DNA of 12,229 nucleotides from assembly GCA_030066475.1 (NCBI GenBank), contig JASJBO010000254.1:1-12229 (forward strand), written 5' to 3'. The notes beneath the pieces are model-generated. The model worked only from the letters and a program-made list of their open reading frames with translations, made no database searches and had not been told where the DNA came from. The position numbers and the translations under genes are program-made. The DNA is from Myxococcota bacterium (GTDB taxonomy: Bacteria > Myxococcota_A > UBA9160 > PR03). Of the stretch, positions 1-9,400 are shown in pieces (the stretch's first letter is position 1; each line of letters opens with the position of its first letter).

Positions 1-314
1 GGCTCGTTTGCCCCGAAGCGTTCCAGCGCCAGGTGCCCGCCACGATGCGGAGCGGGAAGTCGCATTCTCGAAAAGGACCCGATGCAGACGGCACATCGAG
101 TCATCGGTGATGCGGTCGTCGCAGCTCGGAGGCAACGCGTAGCACCTCGCTTCGCGCAGCGATCTTCGACTCGATGTCGTTTGGCTCTTTACTCCGCGGT
201 TGGTTTCGCAATAGAGTGCCGCGCTGGTTCGACGGGCTCCCCCGCTCGTCGTGTGGGAAGATGGGACGCGTTTGAGGATCCGGTGACGGGCCGGGCCGGG
301 TCCAGGAGTTGGAG
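1..314. other. Upstream region without a convincing gene
   Basis: I see no supportable gene here. In the frame starting at base 3 there is an open stretch that ends at a TGA at 108-110. Its first 20 or so codons end mostly in G or C, as expected of coding DNA in this genome, but from about base 63 the codons lose that bias. It could be the tail of an upstream gene entering the window, but no motif supports this. The stretch 176-217 is locally richer in A/T than its surroundings and would be the natural place for a promoter of the giant gene; I could not find a properly spaced -35/-10 pair. No hairpin followed by a T-run was seen. An in-frame TGA at 273-275 sets the upstream limit of the giant reading frame. 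Confidence 0.5.
304..308 (+). promoter_or_regulatory. Candidate ribosome binding site (AGGAG) for the giant gene
   Basis: AGGAG lies six bases upstream of a TTG at 315-317, which is classic Shine-Dalgarno spacing. A second, weaker GGAG at 311-314 is 12 bases from a GTG at 327-329. No ATG occurs in this frame between the upstream TGA (273-275) and the signal-peptide core, so the true start must be a non-ATG codon. The spacing favours TTG 315. GTG 327 remains possible and would shorten the protein by four residues. Confidence 0.5.
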
Positions 315-461
315 TTGCCCCCTAGAGTGGAGCCTGGCAGGGCTGCTGCCGGGCCGCCTCGTGCTGTCGCCGGCCCCGAGCGCTCGTTCGCCGCGCGGGC
401 AGGTCCGCTCTCCGCGATCGCGGGGCTCGTGGTGGCGCTCGTCTCGGTCGCGGCCTCGGGT
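315..461 (+). other. Sec signal peptide (N-terminus of the giant protein)
   Basis: The first 49 residues have a long Arg-containing n-region (several Arg between residues 4 and 28), then a hydrophobic core, LSAIAGLVVALVSVAA, encoded at about 408-455. Small residues (A-A-S-G) follow just before E50. Cleavage is likely between residues 47 and 50. The mature protein would start near ETLVVDAEDPGCGG. No Cys sits at the cleavage site, so it is not a lipoprotein signal. The n-region of about 30 residues is longer than usual, which leaves some doubt about the start codon. Confidence 0.75.
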
Positions 462-3400
462 GAAACCCTCGTCGTCGACGCTGAAGACCCCGGCTGCGGC
501 GGGTCGACTCCCTGCTTCGCCCTCATCCAGGACGCGATCGACGCGGCTGCGGCCGGGGACCGGATCCAGATTCGCGCCGGGAGCTATGCCGAGAAGCTCC
601 TGATCGAGGACCTGAACGCCGCCTCCGTCGACGAGGCCGACCGCATCGTGCTCGAGGCGGATCCGGCAGCGCCCGTCGGGAGCGTGGTGCTCGATCCTCC
701 CTTCGAGCAGTGCACCAACGGCAACGCGATCCGGATCCGCCGCTCCAAGCGGGTCACGATCCGGGGGCTCACGGTCACGGGGGCCGGCGGGACGGCCGTG
801 CTGCTGCAAGGGGGCTCGAACCACAGCGAAGGCATCCGGATCGAGCGGAACCGCATCTACGGCAACGGCTCCGGATCGTGCAACGGCGGCATCCAGGTCG
901 GCCGGTCGAACGCGGACATCGACGTGCTCAACAACCTGGTCTACGGGAACGGCCGCAACGGGATCGTTTTCAAGGAGTCGGGCGGCGGGCCGCATCGGGT
1001 CGTCGGCAACACGGTCGGGCGCAATCTCTGGAACGGGATCAAGATCGGCAGGAACCACGTCGCCACCCTGGTGAACAACGTGGTGTTCCAGAACGGCGAG
1101 GCGTCGGGGAGCGGCGACCGACACGGCATCCAGCGCGTCGGCGGCGGCCCCGAAGACGTGACCCTGATCGCGAACGTCTCCTGCGGCAACCGCCTCGAAG
1201 AGATTCACGGGGACGTGCTCGACGCGACCGACGCCGCGAACCTGACACCGAGCGGATCCGAGGGGAGCGGTGTCGCCGCGAGCCCCGGCTGCGAAGACCG
1301 CTTCGCGCTGTTCTCCAACGTGCTCGGGACCGACCGCCTCGATGGGACCGCCGACGACGACTTCACGCCCGTGGCGGGCGGTCCGCTGGTCGATACCGGC
1401 GCGGACCCGCGCACCCTCGGACTCCCGGCCGAACTGACCCCGAGCCTGGTCTCGGACTACGCTGCGGCCGGCAGCCGGCCGCAGGACGACGACGGCGACG
1501 GCACCAGCACCTTCACGCGCGGCGCCGTCGAGGGCACCGCTCCGCCCGTCGACCCCGCCGCGATTCCCAAGTTCCGATACGTCAACAACATCGACCCGGC
1601 CTGCCAGGGCCTGGCTCCCTGCTACGACACCATCCAGGCGGCGGTGGACGTCGCCGTGGCGATGGACACGATCCGCATCCAGGCCGGCACCTACATCGAG
1701 CAGGTGGACGTGAGCGAGATCAACAACACCGATCTCGCCCTCGAGGCGGACCGGGTCGTGATCGAGGCGGATCCGCTCGCGCCCGCGGGCAGCGTGATCC
1801 TGGACGGCGCCAAGGACACCTGCTCGGGCGGCTGGGCCGTCCGCTTCAAGAAGTCGCGCTTCGTCACCGTGCGCGGCCTCGTGATCACGGGAGCCGGCGG
1901 CCGCGCCGTCAAGCTGGACGGCGGCAGCTCGCAGAACCGGCACATCCACATCGTGGGCAACCGGATCCACGGGAACGGAAACAGCTCCTGCAACGGCGGC
2001 ATCGAGATCGCGCGCGGCAATCCCGAGACGCTGATCGCCAACAATCTGATCTACGGCAACACGCGCAACGGGATCGCCATGACCGACGCGAACGGCGGCC
2101 CGCACACGATCGTCGGGAACACGATCCACGCGAACGGCTGGAATGGCATCAAGGTCGGCCGCTCGCACGAGATGGTGATCGCGAACAACCTGATCACGGC
2201 CAACGGGACCGCCTCGGGCTCGACGGGGGGGCGCTTCGGCGTCAAACGCGAGGGTTCGTCGAGTTCGCAGCCCGAGGGCATCACGCTGCTCCACAACCTG
2301 CTGTGCGCGAACAGCGGCGGCGAGATCAACGGGCCGGCGCTCGACCCCACCGATGGCGGCAACCTCACGCCGGGCGGGGCGGAGGGCGAGGGTGTCGCCC
2401 AGAGCACGTCGTGCGCTGACCTGGCCGCCGTGTACCTCGAGGCGGCGGGGTCGGAGCTGACGTCGGCGGTCGACTTCAGCCTGGCCCCCGGCTCGCCGGC
2501 GCGCGACGCCGGCCTCGACCCCCGCACGCTGGGCCTGCCCCCGACGGCGGACGCCATCCTCGAGGCCGACTTCTTCGACCCCATGGCCCGGCCCCAGGAC
2601 GGCGACGGCGACGGCGAGGCGCGCTTCGACGCGGGCGCGATCGAGGGGGCGGTGGCCGTCGGCCAGCCGCCCGAGGTCGCGATCCTCGACCCGCTCGACG
2701 GCGCGCTGCTGACGGCGACCCCCGTCGTCGTCTCCGGAACGGTCTCGAACGCCGACTCGGTCACCGTGAACGGCGAGCTCGCCACGATCACGGGTGGAAC
2801 CTTCGGCGCCGAGGTCGCGCTCGTGGAGGGAGCGAACGAGATCGCGGCGGTCGCGACCAACGCGGCGGGAGCGACCGACCAGCGGATCGACGTGGTGCTC
2901 GACACGCCGCCGACGGTGGCCATCACGGCGCCCTCCAACGGCGCGAAGCTGACGGAAGCCGTCGTCCAGGTCGAGGGCAGCGTCACGGACGTCACCGGTC
3001 TGGCGAGCCTCGAGCTCAACGGCACCGACATCCTCGGCTCGCTGGTCGGCTCCGACTTCTCGGCGCCGCTCGCGCTCGCGCTCGGAGTCAATCCGATCGC
3101 GGTGGTGGCAACGGACCTGGCCGGCTCGACTGCCACCGCCACGATCACAGTGGAGCGCGGCGAGGCGCCGACGGTCGCGATCACCGACCCGCTCGACGGA
3201 GCGTTCGTGGCCGCCGCGCCGGTCGGCGTGAGCGGGAGTGTCACCGGCACGCTGCCCGTGACGGTTTCCGTGGGCGGGACGCCGGCGACGCTCAGCGGCT
3301 CGAGCTTCCAGGCGGATGCGGACCTGGCGGAGGGGAGCAACGCGATCGACGTCACGGTGGTGAACGATTTCGGTCAGGCCACCGCGACGGTTGACGTCAC

Positions 3401-6400
3401 GCTCGACACCATCGATCCCGCCGCGTCGATCGACTCGCCGGCCGATGGCACCCTCACCGTGCTGTCACTGGTCAACGTGGCCGGCACGGCATCCGACGCC
3501 AACGGCTTCGTGCGGCTGACGCTCGACGGCCAGCCGCTCACGCTGGTGGACGGCGCCTTCGACGTGGCCTTGCCCCTCGCGCTCGGCGCCAACGCGATCG
3601 TCCTCGAGGCCGAGGATCCGGCTGGGAACGTGACCAGCCGGACGATCAGCGTGACGCGCGGGAAGCTGCCCGTGGTCACGATCGACCAGCCGACGGGCGG
3701 CAGCCTCGTGGCCGCGCCCACCGTCACGGTGTCGGGCCAGGCGCCGGGGGCCACGGCCGTCGACGTCGCGGGCGTGGCGGCCACGCTGGCCGGAGACGTC
3801 TTCACGGCCGAGGTGGCGCTGGTGCAGGAGGGCGCGAATTCGATCACCGTGGCGGCGTCGAACCCGTTCGGCACCGCGGCGCCGGTGTCGATCGCGGTGC
3901 GCCGCGACACGCTCGAGCCGGCGCTCACGCTCACGAGCCCGGCCGACGGCGCCTCGCTCGAGCTCGACGAGGTGGCGGTCCGGGGCACGGCGACGGACGC
4001 CAACGGGATCGCGTCGGTGAGCGTGGACGGGGTGGACGTCGACCTGGACGGCGCGTCCTTCCAGGCCATCGTACCGCTCGCTCCCGGCGCCAACGCGATC
4101 TCCGTCGTCGTCACCGACACGGCGGGGCGCACCGCGGCCACGACGCTCGACGTGACGCGGCTCGTCGCGGACCAGGAGGGTCCGGTGATCGCGCTCGACC
4201 AGCCCGACGAGGGCGCGCTGCTCGCCAGCGCCGAGGTCGTGGTGAGCGGTCGCCTCACCGACGAGAGTGCGCTCGAGTCGCTCCGCGTGAACGGCGAGGT
4301 CGTGTCGCTGCTCGGCGACCGCTTCACCGCGACGATCGCGCTCGCCGAGGGCGCCAACGCGATCACGCTCGTCGCACGCGACGAGTTCGGCAACGAGAGC
4401 ACGCTGGAGCGGAGCGTGACGCTCGACACGACGCCGCCGGGAGCGCCCGGCGCGCTCGCCGTCACGCCGTCCTCGCCGACGAATGCGGATCGCGTGACCG
4501 TGACCGGCTCGACCGAGGCCGGGGCCACGGTGTCGATCTCGGGCGCCGCCGCTCCGGTCACGGTTCAGTCCGGGTCCGACGGGAGCTTCTCGGCCAGCGT
4601 GTTCCTGGCGACCGACACGGCGAACCGGCTCTCGATCACCGCCACCGATCCGGCCGGGAACGAGGGGCCGGCGGCGATTGCGAACGTGGCGCAGGACGGC
4701 ACGGCGCCGGCCGTGGCGATCCAGTCGCCGGCGGACGGCCTCTCGATCCCGGCCGGGACCTTCGCGGTGCTGGTGGCCGCGTCGGACTCGAGCGGGGTGG
4801 TGGCGGTCGAGGTGAACGGCACGCCCGGCTCGGCCGTGGCTCCGGGGTTGTTCGAGGTGCCGCTCGGCTTCAGCGAAGGACCGGTCACCCTCTCGGCCAC
4901 CGCGGTCGACGCCGCATCGAACACGGCGTCGGCGAGCGCTGCGGTGACGGTCGTGGCCGCCGAGCCGAACGACACGACGCCGCCGGTCGTCACGATCGCG
5001 CAGCCGCAGACCGGTGCCGTCCCGGGCTCGCCCGTCGCCGTGAGTGGCAGCGTGGTCGACCAGAGTACGATCGTGCGCCTGCAGGTGATCGGCGACGACC
5101 TGGTCGACGTCGTGCCGGTGGGCTCGACCTTCAGCGCGGACGTCCAGGTCGCCTCGGCCGCCACGATTCGCGTCGAGGCCGAGGACGCGCTCGGCAACGT
5201 CGGGGTGGCCACGGTCGCCGTGGTCGTCGATACCGAGCCGCCGGCTGCCCCGACATTGTCGAGCCTCGACTCGCCGACCGCGAGCGAGCGCATCCTGGTG
5301 CGCGGCAGCGCCGAACCCGGCGCCTCGGTGGAGGTGACCGGCGGGCGCGAGCCGGCGACCGGCAGCGCCGATGCCGCCGGCGCCTTCGCGATCCTCGTCG
5401 ACCTGGCCCGCGATCAGTCGAACGCGCTCTCGGTCGTCGCCCGCGACGCGGTGGGCAACGACAGCCCCGCGGCGACGGCGACCGTGGTCCACGACGGCGT
5501 GCCTCCGGCCGTGCAGGCCACGACTCCGGAGGCGGACGCCACGCAGGTCCCCGGCACTGCGCCGATCCTCGTCACCTTCACCGAGTCACTCGACCCCCCC
5601 AGCGCGGCGCCGAACGCGCGGCTGCTGGTCGACGGTGTCGAGGCCGCCGCGACGATCACCGTCGAGAGCCAGGATCGCGTGGTGCGTATCGCTCCGACCG
5701 GGGTCCTGCCCGACGACGCCGCGGTGCGCGTGGAGATCGGCACCGGCATCGCCGACCGGGCCGGCAACGCGCTCGCCGCGCCCTTCGCACTCGCGTTCGC
5801 GACGACGGACACGGCGGCGCCCGCCGCGCCCGTGGTGAGTCCTCTGCCCCCGGCGCGCACCCGCGAGCTGGCCCTCGTGCTCGAGGGCAGCGGCGAGCCC
5901 GGCGCCACGATCGAGGTCTCGGGCGGCGCCGCGCTCGCGAGTGCTCCGGTCGACGCCAGCGGCGCCTTCTCGATCTCGGTCGACCTCGCGCCGAACGCGA
6001 TCAACGCGCTCCAGGTGAGCGCGCTCGACGCCGGGGGCAACCGCTCGCCACCGGCCGGCTTCTCGGTGCTCCAGGACCTCACGCCCCCCACGCCGAGCTT
6101 CGATCCGGTGCCGGGAAGCACGGGGGTCGCGCCCACCGCCGCGCTGCGGATCGACTTCGGCGAGCCGGTCGCCGTCGCGACCCTGGGCGGCCGCATCGAG
6201 CTGCGGCTCGCCGGCCAGGCCCTCACCGGGCAGGTCGTGATCGACCCCGACGAGCGCGGCGCGCTGTTCGTCCCCGACCAGGCGCTCGCGGCCGGGCAGA
6301 GCTACACGCTGCGCGTCCTCGCCGGCGTGCGCGACGACCTGGGCAACGCCAGCACCGACGACTTCTCGAGCGGCTTCACGGTGGCCGCGGCCGTCTCGCT

Positions 6401-9400
6401 GGCGGCGCCCAGCATCGACAGCGTCGACCCCGCCGGTCCCACCGCCGCCGCGAGCGTCGCGCTCGGCGGGACGGCGCCGGCCGGCACCACGGTCGTGGTC
6501 TCGAGTCCGGCCGCGACCGTCTCGACAGCCGCCGACGCCGGCGGAAGCTGGCAGGCGGGCGTGGCGCTCGCGCCGGACCAGGAGCAGGAGATCACGGCGC
6601 GGGCCGAGGACGGGCTCGGCAACGCCAGTGCCACGACTTCGGTGCGCGTCGTGCAGGACGGCACCGCGCCGGTGGTGACCGAGACGAGTCCGGGCCCCGG
6701 CGACACGGTCGGCCCGGCCTCGACCGTGACGGTGAGCTTCTCGGAGCCGATCGACCCGGCGACGGTCGATGGCAACGTGCGTCTGCTCGTGGGTGGCGTA
6801 CCGCTCGCCGCCTCGGTCTCCCTGTCGAGCGGCGGGCGTACCGTGGCGCTGAGTCCCAGCGGTGGCCTCACGCCCGACACGGGCTACGAGATCGACGTCT
6901 CGACCGGGGTCGCCGACCTCGCGGGCAACGCGCTGGCCAACGCAGCCACCGCGGCCTTCTCGACCAGCGGCGACCTGCGCCGCCCGTCGGCGCCGAGCTT
7001 CGCTGCTCCCGCGACCCCGACCAACGCGGCGAGCGTGACGCTCGTCGGCTCCGGAACACCGGGCGACCAGATCGCCGTCGCGGGCGGCGCGTCGGCGGTC
7101 CAGACCTCCGTCGACGCGGGTGGCGCCTTCAGCCTCGCGCTTCCGCTCACGCCGGACGCCACCAACCTGCTGGTGGTGAGCGCCACCAACCCCGCGAACG
7201 GGCTGTCGGCGTCGCGCGACGTCACGGTCGTGCAGGACGCCACGCCGCCCGTGCTGGCCGTGACGTCCCCGGCCGACGGCAGCACGGTGCCGGCCGGCGT
7301 GGTCGCCGTGACGGGAAGCGTGAGCGACGCCACGGGCGTGAGCGAGCTGCGGGTCGCCGGGACGGCCGTCACCGCCGCGGGCGGGAGCTTCCAGGCCACC
7401 GTCACGCTGGTGGAGGGAGCCAACAGCGTCTCCGTCGAGGCCACCGACCGCGCGGGGAACACCGCGACCGAGCAGGTCGCGATCACGTTCGACCCGCTCG
7501 CGCCGGGCGAGAGCGACGTCGACCCGCCCGTGGTGCGCATCGACGCGCCGCTCGACGGCGCCGTCGTCGGTGCCCGCGTGCTGGTGCGCGGCACGGTTCT
7601 CGATGCGAGCCCCATCCTGGCCATGGACGTCGCGGGCGAATCCCTGCTGCCCGACCCGAACGGCGTCTTCGTCGCCGAGGTCGCCTCGGGCGGGGGCGGC
7701 GCGATCGTGGTGACCGCGACGGACTCGGAGGGGAACGTCGCCAGCGCCTCGGTGACGGTGGTGGCCGACCTGAGCCCGCCGAGCCTGAGCGTGGACCCCG
7801 CCCCGGCGACGACCGCGGACGCGACGCTCGTGCTGACCGGTCAGACAGAGCCAGGCGCGCGCGTCGAGGTCGCGTCGGGCGACGCGGTGCGCGCCGTCAC
7901 GGCGGCGGCGGACGGCAGCTTCCAGCTCTCGGTGGCCCTGCGCCAGCAGGCGCCGAACCTGCTGCTGGTGAGCGCCTTCGACGCCGTCGGCAACCGCGCC
8001 ACGCCCGTCGACGTCACGGTCGTCCACGACTCGCAGGGGCCGCGCGTGCTCGCGACCGAGCCCGACGATCTCGCCACCGACGTGGCACGCGACGCGATCG
8101 TCCAGGTCACCTTCGACGAGCCGATCGATCCGCTCACGCTCCAGAGCGACTCCGTCACGCTGGCCGGACGCGACGGCGGGATCGCCGGCGCGGTGACGCT
8201 CTCGCCCGAAGCCAACGTCCTGAGCTTCGTGCCGGACGCGCGCTTCGAGCCGGGCGCTGAGGTGGTCGTCTCGGTCTCGGGCGCGCTCGCCGACCTCGGC
8301 GGGCTCGCTCTCGGCAGCCCGTTCGTCGCCAGCTTCCGGGTGGCGGCCGAGCCGACCGCGATCCAGGGCGTGGTGATCTCCGGCGACGGGCGCCCGCTGC
8401 AGGACGTCCGGGTGCGCGTGCTCGAGGGAGCGCTCGCCACGCGCACCGACGCCCAGGGCAACTTCCGGCTGGTCGGGGTCCCGGCGGGTCGCGTCACGCT
8501 CGACATCGATCCGGAGCTCGTGGAGGGCGGCGAGCGCTTCTCGCTGGTGCGCCGCGACGTCCAGATCGCCGAGGGCGAGCGCCGCATCCTGGGGCGCCCG
8601 ATCATCCTGACCGCGATCGACCGGGCCAGCGCGCGCCCCGTGAACGGACAGGCGGTCGATCTGCTCCAGTTCAGCGGCGAGCTCGAGGGCTTCGAGCTCG
8701 AGATCGAGCCGGGCGCGGCCACCTTCCCGGACGGCCGCGCGTCGGGCTTCGTCACGGCCACCGAGGTGGACGTGAACCACATCCCCGGCCGGCTCCCCGA
8801 CGGCAGCGCGCCGGCCATGCTCGTGAGCCTCGAGCCGGGTGGCACCGAGTTCGAGCCGCCCTGCTCGGTGCGCTTCCCCAACCGCACCGGTCTGCCGCCG
8901 GGCACGCCGGTCCGGATCTTCGGCTTCGAGGGCGCGCTGAGCGAGTTCGAGGAGTTCTGCGCCGGCGAGGTGACCGAGGACGGCACCGCCGTCGTCTCGA
9001 CCGAGAGCTGCGTGGCGCACTTCTCGTTCGTCGGCTTCTTCCCGGAGGCGAGCGGCGACTTCTCGGGCCCGGTCGAGGCGGAGGGCTTCCTGGAAGGCCG
9101 CGTGGTCGACGCGCTCGGCAACGGTATCCCCGGCGTCCGGGTCGACGCCGCCGCCAGCGAGGCGAGCGCGCTCACCGACGCCGACGGCGCCTACACGATC
9201 CCGCTGCCGCGCCGCAACCTGTTCGCGCTGCGCGTCTTCGCCCAGGTGCCGACGAGCCTGGCCTCCGCCGACGCCGAGAGCCAGCTCGCCGTCTACCAGT
9301 CCGAGCCCGTCGCGCCCGATTCCTCGGGCACCACCGCGGTGCCCGACATCGTGGTCGACCGCCTGTTCCTCTCGGGCGACCTGTTCGTCGTCAACCCGGC

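Noticed and set aside
3..110. Possible tail of an upstream gene ending at TGA 108-110
   Set aside because: Only the first 20 or so codons look coding by third-position bias; the remainder does not, and no protein motif is visible. Too little sequence to support a feature.
181..217. Possible sigma-70 promoter (TTGGCT at 181-186 and an AATAGA-like box near 210-215)
   Set aside because: The spacing is far from 17 bp and both boxes are poor matches. The stretch is only relatively A/T-rich.
1482..1503. Asp-rich DDDGDG / DGDGDG loops as dockerin or EF-hand domains
   Set aside because: A single short loop at the end of each beta-helix copy, without the paired helices of a dockerin. It is better read as the usual closing motif of this beta-helix type, perhaps with calcium binding.
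189..2294. Antisense open frame of about 701 codons opposite the beta-helix domains
   Set aside because: Same shadow effect: biased composition, no motif, and complete overlap with two clear beta-helix copies on the + strand. Its internal repetition only mirrors the tandem duplication.
710..2419. Second + strand open frame of about 569 codons
   Set aside because: The product is an Arg-rich, low-complexity sequence in a frame shifted by one from the giant gene. It has no domain signature.
3465..5492. Antisense open frame of about 675 codons opposite the first Ig-like domains
   Set aside because: Arg/His/Asp-rich shadow with no recognisable motif; the + frame shows regular Ig-like repeats throughout.
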